A DNA stretch of 64,000 nucleotides from Pseudomonadota bacterium. GTDB lineage: Bacteria > Pseudomonadota > Gammaproteobacteria > Steroidobacterales > Woeseiaceae. The position numbers and the translations under genes are program-made. Shown piece by piece: positions 1 through 8,113 of this stretch (its first letter is position 1; each line of letters starts with the position of its first letter). The stretch covers positions 1-64,000 of the forward strand of contig JADFNS010000007.1 in assembly GCA_022563255.1 (NCBI GenBank), given 5' to 3'. The notes beneath the pieces were generated by a model. That model was given only the letters and a program-made list of their open reading frames with translations. It was not told the DNA's origin and did no database searches.

Positions 1-2
1 TT

Positions 3-170
3 CTGAAGGGACCGGTTACGCGGCTGGCTGGCCTGTATCAGGGCAACATCACGATTGTATCTTTGGGCCTGGCAGAGAGCGGCGCCATCGTCGGGGCCGC
101 AGTATTGCTGGGCCTGTTTGGGTCCTGGTTTACGGCTGCGCGACACATGCGGCGAATAGAACCGCGTTGA
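3..170 (+). CDS. ftsX: FtsX cell-division ABC permease, C-terminal end (partial)
   Basis: This is the last 55 codons of a gene that begins before the window. The visible peptide has one hydrophobic segment (AESGAIVGAAVLLGLFGSW) followed by a short basic tail ending HMRRIEPR. That is how FtsX ends, with its fourth membrane segment and a short cytoplasmic tail. FtsX pairs with the ATPase FtsE to activate peptidoglycan hydrolases at the septum. Identification rests on the tail and on position: ftsE-ftsX-rpoH is a conserved order in Gammaproteobacteria, and rpoH follows here. The 143-base gap to rpoH carries its own operator. Confidence 0.8.
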   Translation: MKGPVTRLAGLYQGNITIVSLGLAESGAIVGAAVLLGLFGSWFTAARHMRRIEPR

Positions 171-258
171 TTTAACATAACGCTCCGCCCGTCAACACCC
201 TAAATTACTGGTTTGTATAACAATATTCCGTCTTTGTATTGGGAACTAAATGCAGTTG

Positions 259-285
259 TTAGCACTCTAACGCATCGAGTGCTAA
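259..285. promoter_or_regulatory. CIRCE operator (HrcA binding site) upstream of rpoH
   Basis: A perfect inverted repeat, TTAGCACTC (259-267), nine spacer bases (268-276), then GAGTGCTAA (277-285). This matches the CIRCE consensus at every arm position and in spacer length. CIRCE is bound by the repressor HrcA, classically in front of groESL and dnaK. Here it ends 28 bases before the rpoH start codon, so it lies at or just after the transcription start. The match is seen directly; repression of rpoH by HrcA is inference. I could not assign a confident -35/-10 pair. Confidence 0.93.
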
Positions 286-313
286 TATTGAGCCCAATGA
301 AGGGAGGACCCAG

Positions 314-1177
314 ATGACAACCGCCGTTGCGAAATTCAACCACGACCTTGCGCTGGCAGGACCGGTCGGTAGCCTTGATGCCTATATCCAGGGTGTCGGC
401 GCGGTGCCCGTTCTCACCAAAGAGGATGAACAGGCGCTGGCCCATCGCTTCCGTGAAAACGAAGACCTTGAGGCGGCACGCGACCTGGTCATGGCGCATC
501 TGCGTTTCGTCGTACATATCGCCAAGGGCTACACCGGCTACGGCTTGCCACTGAACGATCTGATCCAGGAAGGCAATGTCGGTCTCATGAAGGCCGTCAA
601 GCGCTTCGACCCCGATTACGGGGTGCGCCTTGTATCGTTCGCAGTGCACTGGATCCGTGCCGAAATTCACGAATTCGTACTCAAGAACTGGCGCATCGTA
701 AAAGTCGCCACGACCAAAGCACAGCGCAAATTATTCTTCAATCTGCGCAAGAAAAAGAAGACTCTATCCTGGCTGTCCGCCGCCGAGACCCGGGCCATAG
801 CCGAGGACCTCGGCGTCAGTGCAAAAGAAGTGACGGAAATGGAGAAGCGCCTGTATTCCCGGGACGCCATATTCGATCCGGTGCCCGACGCAGATGATGA
901 GCGTACTTTCACGCCAGCCGCCTACCTGCCAAACCCGGACGCTGATCCGGCCAAACAGGTTGAGACCGCGGACTGGAATGAAAATGCCATCAGACGCATG
1001 ACCTCGGCGCTGAACATTCTTGACGACAGAAGCCGTCGAATCATCGAGGAACGCTGGCTCACCGAAAAAAAGATGACGTTGCATGAACTGGCCGCTGAAT
1101 ACAGTATTTCGGCCGAGCGGATTCGCCAACTTGAAGTGAACGCGATCAAGAAGCTCCGAAACGCGATGGCCGTCTGA
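314..1177 (+). CDS. rpoH: RNA polymerase sigma-32 (heat-shock sigma factor RpoH)
   Basis: A 287-residue sigma-70 family protein of the usual RpoH length. Region 2 lies at about 55-130 (AHLRFVVHIAKGYTGYG, then LIQEGNVGLMKAVKRFDP). The RpoH box QRKLFFNLR is at 137-145, and the region 4 helix-turn-helix at about 240-285 has AAEYSISAERIRQLE. RpoH directs RNA polymerase to heat-shock genes and is normally controlled through mRNA structure, DnaK/GroE and FtsH. The ATG at 314 follows a strong ribosome-binding site, AGGGAGGA. Control appears unusual because a perfect CIRCE lies in the leader. It follows ftsX, as in many Gammaproteobacteria. Confidence 0.97.
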   Translation: MTTAVAKFNHDLALAGPVGSLDAYIQGVGAVPVLTKEDEQALAHRFRENEDLEAARDLVMAHLRFVVHIAKGYTGYGLPLNDLIQEGNVGLMKAVKRFDPDYGVRLVSFAVHWIRAEIHEFVLKNWRIVKVATTKAQRKLFFNLRKKKKTLSWLSAAETRAIAEDLGVSAKEVTEMEKRLYSRDAIFDPVPDADDERTFTPAAYLPNPDADPAKQVETADWNENAIRRMTSALNILDDRSRRIIEERWLTEKKMTLHELAAEYSISAERIRQLEVNAIKKLRNAMAV

Positions 1178-1188
1178 CGGGTAGACAA

Positions 1189-1503
1189 CTACTCGTACAC
1201 GCGAGTCCGATAGCGAACGTAACCGCCTTCTTCGACACCGTGAGGATCATGGTGTGTCCAGTGCATCAGGCCACCGAGCTCGTTCCACTCGTACATGCCA
1301 CGGACGCGCACCCGGTCGCCCATGCCAACAGGCACTCGTTCGGCCAAATCTATATTGTGGGCAATCAATAAAGTCCGGCGACCGCCAATATCCAGAATAA
1401 ATCGTTGGTGACGGTCGCCGTCATTGTCATCGGATAACAAGCGTTTGACGAAGCCTGTAACTTCGATCCAGTTACCGGTCTCGCTCTTTCCGAATTCGAG
1501 CAA
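1189..1503 (-). CDS. DUF3465 family protein
   Basis: A 104-residue protein with the DUF3465 pattern: DRHQRFILDI, then TLLIAHNIDLAERVP, then GDRVRVRGMYEWNELGG and MHWTHHDPHG. The fold looks like a small OB-type barrel, but I know of no proven function for the family. The apparent start is TTG, three bases after the stop of the OmpA-family gene and preceded by GGGATAAGAG, so it is probably translationally coupled to that gene. Relatives often carry a signal peptide; none is visible here, so either the product is cytoplasmic or the true start has been lost. Confidence 0.8.
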   Translation of the reverse strand: MLEFGKSETGNWIEVTGFVKRLLSDDNDGDRHQRFILDIGGRRTLLIAHNIDLAERVPVGMGDRVRVRGMYEWNELGGLMHWTHHDPHGVEEGGYVRYRTRVYE

Positions 1504-1506
1504 CTC

Positions 1507-2184
1507 TTATCCCGAGGTCACCGGCACCATCGTGATTTCGACACGACGGTTTGCCTGACGACCCGCAGGCGAGCCGTTGTCTGACATCGGGCGGTGCTCG
1601 CCCATGCCGACAGTGATGAGTCGTTGGCTGATGACGCCCTGCGCGCCCAGATACGCCGCAACGGATCCCGCACGACGCTCGGACAAACGCTGGTTGTACG
1701 ACTCCGAGCCGGTGCTGTCGGTATGGCCCGCGACTTCGACGATCGTCTGCTCATACTCCGCCAACACCTTGCTGACGGAATTGAGCACGTGATAGAAGGC
1801 GGGGCTCAGGTCCGAGCTACTGGTGGCAAACGTCACGTTGCCAGGCATATTCAGGGTGATGTTGTCGCCTCTACGCGTGACGCTGACGCCGGTCCCTTCA
1901 AGCTCGGCCCGAAGTTCGGCCTCCTGCTTGTCCATGTAATAGCCGATCGAACCGCCCGCCAATGCACCGATTCCGGCAAGGATCAAAGCATGCTGCCGGC
2001 GCTCAACCGCGTCATCGCCCGAAATCAGGCCAACCACGACGCCCGCAGCGGCCCCAATCAACGCTCCCTTGGTTGCGGAGCTGGTCTTTTCGTCGCGTGT
2101 ATAGGCATCGAGGGTTTCACAACCGCTCACGAAGACCGCCAAAACCATCGTCGCAAGCACAATCTTTGCAGACCTGATATCCAT
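1507..2184 (-). CDS. OmpA-family lipoprotein with glycine zipper (YiaD-like)
   Basis: A 225-residue protein with a lipoprotein signal peptide ending VFVSGC, lipidated on Cys22. A glycine-zipper segment follows at about 40-85 (ALIGAAAGVVVGLISG and LAGIGALAGGSIGYYMD). An OmpA C-terminal peptidoglycan-binding domain occupies about 110-222, with VAGHTDSTGSESYNQRLSERRA and GRQANRRVEI. This is the YiaD layout, an outer-membrane lipoprotein that anchors to the cell wall. A DUF3465 gene follows closely on the same strand. It is 5 kb from the sortase remnant and looks like an ordinary YiaD-type protein, so I do not link it to the sortase-associated OmpA protein PdsO. Confidence 0.88.
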   Translation of the reverse strand: MDIRSAKIVLATMVLAVFVSGCETLDAYTRDEKTSSATKGALIGAAAGVVVGLISGDDAVERRQHALILAGIGALAGGSIGYYMDKQEAELRAELEGTGVSVTRRGDNITLNMPGNVTFATSSSDLSPAFYHVLNSVSKVLAEYEQTIVEVAGHTDSTGSESYNQRLSERRAGSVAAYLGAQGVISQRLITVGMGEHRPMSDNGSPAGRQANRRVEITMVPVTSG

Positions 2185-2362
2185 GATTCTTCCTTATTCA
2201 TTAACAGTAAATTAAACGCATTGTAGGCGTACCCCACCTGAACACAGACTTAATTGACGCACTTATGTTCAAGAAAGTCACTTTTTCCAGCTGTAATGAG
2301 GACCAGGTCACAGATCGCCGCCGACCCTGTAGAATGATCCACCCGCCGCGAGAGAACGCACG

Positions 2363-2824
2363 ATGAGCGAAACCGACGAATGGCTGACTCGCTACGAGCG
2401 CATGCACCGTGACCTGACGCGCCCGGTGGTCTACTGGGCCGCCGTGCCAATGCTCGTCATCGGCACGACAGGCCTGCTCTGGGCTTTGCCAGTGCCGAAC
2501 GAATTCTATGAAATTTCGCCACTGCTGAATTGGGGAAGCGCTTTTTTGATGGTGACGGCGATCTACTATTTCATCATCTCAATATCACTCGCGATCGGCT
2601 TGTTGCCATTTCTGCTGGGATTGGCATCCCTGCAAATATGGCTGGCGAATTCGGCTTACCCTGGCGGCGCTGTAGCGGCGAGCCTGTTGGTCGCCGGTAT
2701 CGTCGGGCTGGTGCTGGGTCGCGCGGGTTCCGTGCGCGCAGTAGTGCAGGACCTGCAACTGATGATGATCGGCCCTGCCTGGTTGTTGTCCATCATCTAC
2801 AAGCGGTTCGACATACCGGTTTAG
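2363..2824 (+). CDS. Small membrane protein, possibly Mpo1-like (DUF962)
   Basis: A 153-residue protein with about five hydrophobic stretches, at roughly 22-42, 52-70, 70-92, 100-118 and 132-145. The N-terminus, WLTRYERMHRDLTRPVVYWAAVP, resembles the start of Mpo1-like (DUF962) membrane proteins, which have a Y-x(3)-H segment followed by paired helices. The family's second histidine is replaced here, so the assignment is tentative. Yeast Mpo1 is a dioxygenase acting in fatty-acid alpha-oxidation. A possible -10 element TAGAAT lies at 2330-2335. The gcdH gene starts 47 bases downstream, and the two may be co-transcribed. Confidence 0.65.
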   Translation: MSETDEWLTRYERMHRDLTRPVVYWAAVPMLVIGTTGLLWALPVPNEFYEISPLLNWGSAFLMVTAIYYFIISISLAIGLLPFLLGLASLQIWLANSAYPGGAVAASLLVAGIVGLVLGRAGSVRAVVQDLQLMMIGPAWLLSIIYKRFDIPV

Positions 2825-2871
2825 GCTATCTAGAATCGACGCCCCGAACAGCTTAATCGCAGGAAGATGCC

Positions 2872-4041
2872 GTGAGTAACAAACTCGATCCTATGGATAT
2901 CTATGACATTCGCTCGGAACTGAGCGATGACGAGGTCATGGTGAAGGACACTGTGGGTCGATTCGTCGACGACAAAGTCATTCCACTGATGCGCGAAGCA
3001 TTCGAGAAACACGAATTTCCCCGCCACCTGATCGGCGAAGTCGCAGGACTTGGCCTCCTCGGCAGCACCATCGACGGCTACGACTGCGCCGGGCTGAACA
3101 GCGTAAGCTACGGCCTTATTTGCCAGGAACTGGAGCGCGGCGATAGCGGGCTCCGCAGTTTCGTCTCCGTGCAGAGCAGCCTCGTCATGTTTCCGATTCA
3201 CACTTACGGCTCCGAGGAACAAAAGCAGCGCTGGCTGCCAGCCATGGCACGAGGCGAGGCTATCGGCTGCTTCGGTTTGACCGAATCCCACGGCGGCTCG
3301 GATCCGAGCAACATGAAAACTCACGCGAAACGCGACGGCGATGACTGGATCTTGAACGGTTCCAAGATGTGGATTACGAATGCTACGATCGCGGACGCCG
3401 CGATCGTCTGGGCCATGACAGACGCAGGGCTCAAAGGCTTCATCGTCGAGAAGGACATGCCGGGCTTCGACTCACAGGAAACGGAGAATAAGTTCTCGCT
3501 GCGCGCATCGATAACGGGCGCTTTGTTCTTCGACAACGTTCGCATACCCCAGGCAAACGTCCTGCCCGGCGTCTCCAGCCTGAAAGGCCCGCTCAGTTGC
3601 CTGACTCAGGCGCGCTACGGCATCACCTGGGGCGTGATTGGCGCCGCCCAGGCGTGCCTGAATGAAGTTCTCAATTACACGCAGGACCGTATCTTGTTCG
3701 GAAAACCGCTGGCCAGCACGCAAACCGTACAGATTCGAATGGCCGACATGAGCCGGCGCATAACGACGGCTCAACTGATGTCGCTGAGACTCGGGCGCAT
3801 CAAGGACAAAGGTGAACTGAGTCCGACGCAGGTTTCGATGGCGAAGTGGAATAACTGCCGCGCCGCAATCGATATCGCACGCGACGCGCGCGACATTCTA
3901 GGCGCTGCCGGCATCAGCGCAGAATACGTGCCGATCCGGCATATGCTCAATCTCGAAAGCGTGATCACCTATGAAGGCACCGAGACCATTCACCAACTCG
4001 TGGTGGGCAAGGAACTTACCGGGGTAAACGCCTTCGGATGA
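2872..4041 (+). CDS. gcdH: Glutaryl-CoA dehydrogenase
   Basis: A 389-residue acyl-CoA dehydrogenase that oxidatively decarboxylates glutaryl-CoA to crotonyl-CoA in lysine, hydroxylysine and tryptophan degradation, passing electrons to ETF. The GcdH subgroup is shown by LRSFVSVQSSLVMFPIHTYG near residue 100, GCFGLTESHGGSD for FAD and substrate binding, and the catalytic glutamate in ITYEGTE (Glu368). Length is typical. The start is GTG, preceded by AGGAAGA. It begins a plus-strand run with a MATE transporter (7-base gap) and a thioesterase, suggesting one transcript. Confidence 0.93.
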   Translation: MSNKLDPMDIYDIRSELSDDEVMVKDTVGRFVDDKVIPLMREAFEKHEFPRHLIGEVAGLGLLGSTIDGYDCAGLNSVSYGLICQELERGDSGLRSFVSVQSSLVMFPIHTYGSEEQKQRWLPAMARGEAIGCFGLTESHGGSDPSNMKTHAKRDGDDWILNGSKMWITNATIADAAIVWAMTDAGLKGFIVEKDMPGFDSQETENKFSLRASITGALFFDNVRIPQANVLPGVSSLKGPLSCLTQARYGITWGVIGAAQACLNEVLNYTQDRILFGKPLASTQTVQIRMADMSRRITTAQLMSLRLGRIKDKGELSPTQVSMAKWNNCRAAIDIARDARDILGAAGISAEYVPIRHMLNLESVITYEGTETIHQLVVGKELTGVNAFG

Positions 4042-4048
4042 TGCGCGC

Positions 4049-5374
4049 TTGAGCACAATGCCCCTGCCGCAAAGCAAAGATATGTGGCGCATTGCAGCAC
4101 CCATGATCCTCTCCAACGTATCGGTGCCCTTGCTGGGCATGGTGGACACCGGCGTCACCGGACATCTGGGCAGCTCCGCCTACCTGGGGGCCGTCGCTAT
4201 TGGCTCAATGATTTTCACGCTCATCTACACGGGCATGAATTTTCTGCGCATGGGAACGACGGGAATCGCGGCGCAGAGTTTCGGTGCACAGGATCATGAC
4301 GGACTGCGGGCAGTACTCGGGCAAGCGCTGATTGTCGGGCTTGTTATCGCCCTGACGCTGATCGCGCTGCAACTTCCGCTCAGTCAGCTCGCACTAGGCC
4401 TGTTCGGTGGCGATGCGCAGACACAACAGTTGGCCCGTGAGTATTTCCTGATACGCATCTGGAGCGCGCCGGCAACACTGGCAAACTACGTGTTGATCGG
4501 CTGGTTTATCGGCATGCAAAACGCCCGCGTACCGTTGCTGATTTTCCTCGCCGTCAATCTCACGAATATCGCTCTTGATCTGCTGTTCGTCGTCGTATTG
4601 GGCATGAAGATCGACGGCGTGGCGCTCGCGTCGGTCATCGCGGAGTACACAGGATTCATTGTGGGCGCAGGCTTCGCATTATCCGCACTAAGGCAAAGGG
4701 CGGGCCGCTGGCCATTGGGTCGCCTTACCAACATAGGCGCATACAAGGCCTTCTTCTCGATCAATGCCAATTTGTTCGTCCGCACGTTGGCGCTGATGTT
4801 TACGCTGTCGTTCGTTACGGCGCAGAGCGCGCGTCTGGGCGGACTGGTGTTGGCCGCGAACGCAATTTTGCTGAATTTCCAATACCTGACCGCGTTCGGA
4901 CTCGACGGCATCGCGCACGCGGCGGAGGCGCTGGTCGGAAAAGCCATCGGCGAGCAGCGCCGCGATGCGCTTGAGGCGGCGGTAAGTTTAACGCTCAAAT
5001 GGTCTGTCGTATTCGCGCTCGGTTTCACCGTGTTCTACATCGTCGCGGGGCCAGCAATTATCTCGGTACTGACAAATCTTGAAGATGTCCGCGCCACCGC
5101 AATCCGATACTTGCCGTGGATGATCGCCTCGCCACTCGTGTCGGTCTGGTGTTTTCTGTACGACGGTGTTTACATCGGCGCGACCCGTGCCCGGGAAATG
5201 CGCAATATCATGGTGTTTTCAGCGATCGCCGTTTTCCTTCCCGCCTGGTATTTGTTGCAACCCCTGGGCAATGACGGTCTGTGGCTGGCTTTTTTACTGT
5301 TCATGGCGAGTCGCGGCATGGGTATGCACATAGGCTATCGACGCAAGGTTCTCCACCGCAATGATGCGAAATAA
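4049..5374 (+). CDS. MATE-family efflux transporter, DinF-like
   Basis: A 441-residue protein with about twelve hydrophobic segments and two MATE repeats. It opens MWRIAAPMILSNVSVPLLG and has NFLRMGTTGIAAQSFGA near residue 70, both typical of the DinF subgroup, which exports toxic cations and organic compounds using H+ or Na+ gradients. The start may be TTG at 4049 or ATG at 4058. The last 14 bases overlap the following thioesterase gene, which indicates an operon with gcdH. The substrate cannot be read from sequence. It is the first of three MATE genes within 11.5 kb. Confidence 0.9.
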   Translation: MSTMPLPQSKDMWRIAAPMILSNVSVPLLGMVDTGVTGHLGSSAYLGAVAIGSMIFTLIYTGMNFLRMGTTGIAAQSFGAQDHDGLRAVLGQALIVGLVIALTLIALQLPLSQLALGLFGGDAQTQQLAREYFLIRIWSAPATLANYVLIGWFIGMQNARVPLLIFLAVNLTNIALDLLFVVVLGMKIDGVALASVIAEYTGFIVGAGFALSALRQRAGRWPLGRLTNIGAYKAFFSINANLFVRTLALMFTLSFVTAQSARLGGLVLAANAILLNFQYLTAFGLDGIAHAAEALVGKAIGEQRRDALEAAVSLTLKWSVVFALGFTVFYIVAGPAIISVLTNLEDVRATAIRYLPWMIASPLVSVWCFLYDGVYIGATRAREMRNIMVFSAIAVFLPAWYLLQPLGNDGLWLAFLLFMASRGMGMHIGYRRKVLHRNDAK

Positions 5375-6155
5375 AACGGCATTTTTCTCGACCGACGAAG
5401 ACGGCTGGTTCGTCGGCAATGACGGCGCGCGCGGCCCGTGGAATGCGAACGCCTGCCACGCAGGCCCGGTCGCCGGGTTGCTGGCACGAGCCGCCGAATC
5501 CGCTGTTGCCAACAAGCAACTGGTCCGGCTCACAGTTAATTTCGTCAGGCCCATTCCGATGGGTGGTTTTAGAATCGAGATCGAAGTGACGCGTGACGGC
5601 AAAACTGCAAGCGCCGTAGCCGCAGTGCTGGTCGACCGCGACGGCAAAATCGCTGCAACGGCAACCAGTTTGCACCTCGTTGTCGAGGACATCGAACAGA
5701 TTCCAGAACATGCGGCGGCGGCGCCGACCAGAAAGGGGTCAAAACCGGGAGTATTTGCTCTCCAGAGGGCCGCGCACGGCCTGCCGTTTTTTTCCCAAGC
5801 CATCGATATCGAGTACCCGCCTGGCGAAAACCATCATCCAGGACCGACGACGGCATGGATGCGCGTGCCGCCGTTGCTGGGTGATGAAACGCCGTCGCCG
5901 TTTCAACGCGTCTGTCCCCTGGCCGACTGCGGTAACGGACTCTCAAGAATCATGGAAGTTGGTGAAATGTCCTTCATCAACCCGGATTTAACCATCGTGT
6001 TGCATCGCCTGCCGGAATCCATCTGGCTCGCATCGCGTACTGAGTCCCGCTGGGAGCGCACCGGCATCGGGCTTGCACACGCTGAGCTGTTTGACGAAAA
6101 CGGACCCATCGGAATCGCACTGCAGTCGTTGATACTCAGACCATTGCAGCATTGA
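5361..6155 (+). CDS. Acyl-CoA thioesterase-like protein (TesB-type double hotdog)
   Basis: A 264-residue protein of the TesB-like thioesterase family. The N-terminal hotdog has HAGPVAGLLARAAE near residue 33 and LTVNFVRPIPMGGFRIEIEV near 57-76. The C-terminal hotdog has FINPDLTIVLHRLPESIWLASRTE and ends GIALQSLILRP. Such enzymes hydrolyse acyl-CoA esters to free acid and CoA. The gene overlaps the preceding MATE gene and shares a probable transcript with gcdH, so a role in draining or recycling acyl-CoA is plausible, but no substrate can be assigned. Confidence 0.82.
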   Translation: MMRNKTAFFSTDEDGWFVGNDGARGPWNANACHAGPVAGLLARAAESAVANKQLVRLTVNFVRPIPMGGFRIEIEVTRDGKTASAVAAVLVDRDGKIAATATSLHLVVEDIEQIPEHAAAAPTRKGSKPGVFALQRAAHGLPFFSQAIDIEYPPGENHHPGPTTAWMRVPPLLGDETPSPFQRVCPLADCGNGLSRIMEVGEMSFINPDLTIVLHRLPESIWLASRTESRWERTGIGLAHAELFDENGPIGIALQSLILRPLQH

Positions 6156-6159
6156 CGCG

Positions 6160-7503
6160 TCAGTTCTCCAGATTACATGCCGTACGCCAGGCCCAGACGT
6201 AACCCAGCAAGCCGGAGAGAATATTTGCGATTGCATAGGCACCGAAGATGCCCACAATGCCAAACCACTCCCTGCCGAGGAGCGCCAACGGCACATAGAG
6301 CACGAGCATTCTCGTCACGCTAATGTACACAGCGGGCATCGGTTTACCGAGGCCGTTGAATGCCGCGTTCATTACCATCACGATTCCGTAAGCGCCATAA
6401 CTGACCGGCGCAATCAACAGGAACAAACGGGTAACACGGATGACCTCTGGATTTTGGCTGAACAAGCCGGGAAGAAATCCTGACAACGACGCCAGGATGG
6501 CTGCGATTACTAGTCCGCTGGCGAGACAAAACCACGCACAAAGGCGCAGCGACTGTCGAATTCTTGCCGCTTTCCCCGCGGACAGGTTTTGGCCAACAAG
6601 GGGGCCGATCACCGAAGACAGCGCGTAGTAAATTACCAGCACCATCGACTCAATTCGACTCGCGACGCCGAACCCGGCCACGGCGTCCGGCCCATAGCGC
6701 GCGATCATCGCGGTAATAACCACCACCGCCACGGGAATAATCGCATTGGTTCCCGCCGCCGGAAGTCCGACGTGCAGAATCTCTGCCCACGATTTTCTAA
6801 GTTCGGCCGGATCCGGTTTATTGAAGCTGACCATGTCGAGGCGATGCACCAGAAAGTACAGCGTCCCGACGAACATCGCGCCCCTGGCAAGCAAGGCCGC
6901 CGTCGCAGCGCCATCCAGACCCATCGCGGGTATCGGTCCCAGCCCGAAAATAAAAATCGGATCCAGCAGTACGTTCAAAAGCGCTCCAGCGATCATGAGC
7001 TTGCCCGGCAACCGCGTGTCACCGGTGGCCCGCATGCTGCTCGTACCGACTATGCCAACGACGAGGAAGGGAACGCCGCTGTACAGAATTATCATGAAAC
7101 TTTTGATCATCGGAATCATGTCTGCCGGCGCACCGAGCAACCTGAACAGCGGCTCGATCGTCAATACGCCGATGGTTGACATCGCTGCCGTGACGAGAAA
7201 CGTCAAGAGCAGACTGTCCGTGGCCAGACGTCGGGCGCGACGGTGATCGCCAGCGCCGATCGCTCGTGCCACAACGGAAGACGTGCCCGCGCCGAGGCCG
7301 ATCGCCACGCTCGTGATGATCATGAGCATGGGAAAACCAAAACTGAAAGCGGCAAGCGCCCGGTCTCCGACCTGGCCAAGGAACCAGGCGTCGATCAGCC
7401 CTTGCCCCATCATCGTCGCGATGCCGAACAACATGGGCACAGTCATATTGACGAGGTGTCGACCGACCGGCCCCTCGGTGAGTCTGGCTTTGCGTGATTC
7501 CAT
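6160..7503 (-). CDS. MATE-family efflux transporter (second of three)
   Basis: A 447-residue protein with about twelve hydrophobic segments. It starts VGRHLVNMTVPMLFGIATMMGQGLIDAWFLGQVG and has AIGLGAGTSSVVARAIGAGD at about 68-87, typical of the NorM/VmrA-like branch of MATE transporters. It should sit in the inner membrane and export drugs or metabolites against Na+ or H+. It runs convergent to the thioesterase gene with a 4-base gap. The substrate is unknown, and sequence features place it in a different branch from the DinF-like protein at 4049. Confidence 0.9.
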   Translation of the reverse strand: MESRKARLTEGPVGRHLVNMTVPMLFGIATMMGQGLIDAWFLGQVGDRALAAFSFGFPMLMIITSVAIGLGAGTSSVVARAIGAGDHRRARRLATDSLLLTFLVTAAMSTIGVLTIEPLFRLLGAPADMIPMIKSFMIILYSGVPFLVVGIVGTSSMRATGDTRLPGKLMIAGALLNVLLDPIFIFGLGPIPAMGLDGAATAALLARGAMFVGTLYFLVHRLDMVSFNKPDPAELRKSWAEILHVGLPAAGTNAIIPVAVVVITAMIARYGPDAVAGFGVASRIESMVLVIYYALSSVIGPLVGQNLSAGKAARIRQSLRLCAWFCLASGLVIAAILASLSGFLPGLFSQNPEVIRVTRLFLLIAPVSYGAYGIVMVMNAAFNGLGKPMPAVYISVTRMLVLYVPLALLGREWFGIVGIFGAYAIANILSGLLGYVWAWRTACNLEN

Positions 7504-7563
7504 CTGGACTCGAGCGGTTATTTGGGATACAGACGAATACAGGGAATGGCTTCAGAACACAAG

Positions 7564-7993
7564 CTAGTAAAGCATTTTCGCCGTAACGACATAGCGCAAG
7601 GGCCCGCCGGACTCACCTGCATCGAACGGATAACAGGTCACCAGGCTCAGCATGGCTAAGTCCGTGTCGAGCAACAAACTGCCCTTGCGAGAGTCGACGA
7701 TATCGATGGCGACAACTTTGTAGAGGTGTTTGAGGCCCTTGCCGGACTCGAGCTTGAGGAGATCACCCGGCGCAAACGCCAGTGTCCTCCCCGAACTTCC
7801 GGCAAGTACAATCAAGTCCACCTCGCCGGATCTGGCTGTAAGCCGTGCAACCGGCCATGTATCGGCCCACGGCCACGGCGTCGCTTTGCTCTCGCCTTGT
7901 CCCGTCCTGGGCGAGCCACGCTTTGGCCGGAATGTACGCACCGTGACCCAGTTCCCAAAGCCAGGACCTGTAATCTGATTGTGTACGGTACAT
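7564..7993 (-). pseudogene. Class GN sortase remnant, frameshifted and missing the catalytic His region
   Basis: Fragments of a class GN (marine proteobacterial) sortase lie in two reading frames. One frame has GHGAYIPAKAWLAQ (codons ending near 7907), matching the juxtamembrane end of these sortases. After a frameshift near 7903-7908, the other frame continues with PWPWADTWPVARL, LIVLAGSSGRTLAFAPG, then LLDTDLAMLSLVTCYPFDA and GPLRYVVTA to the stop at 7564. The catalytic Cys (7633-7635) and Arg are kept. The stretch that should follow FAPG, with the catalytic GHRDTHF histidine, is absent: FAPG runs straight into DLLKLESGK near 7761-7770. The membrane anchor is also eroded. This is a decayed, inactive gene, next to an intact dedicated two-component pair. 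Confidence 0.82.
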
Positions 7994-8113
7994 GTCAGCC
8001 TCCGTTTGGCGATAGACTCATTGGACCGCAGCAAAACGGCGCCTGGTGGATCACGGCATGGCAATGCACCAGCGTAATGTGGCAAATTGTGGCAACAGGA
8101 ACGGGAGTCCAGC

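Noticed and set aside
1507-2184. OmpA-family gene as the sortase-associated PdsO
   Set aside because: It has a plain YiaD layout (lipobox, glycine zipper, OmpA domain) and lies 5 kb away from the sortase remnant with unrelated genes between.
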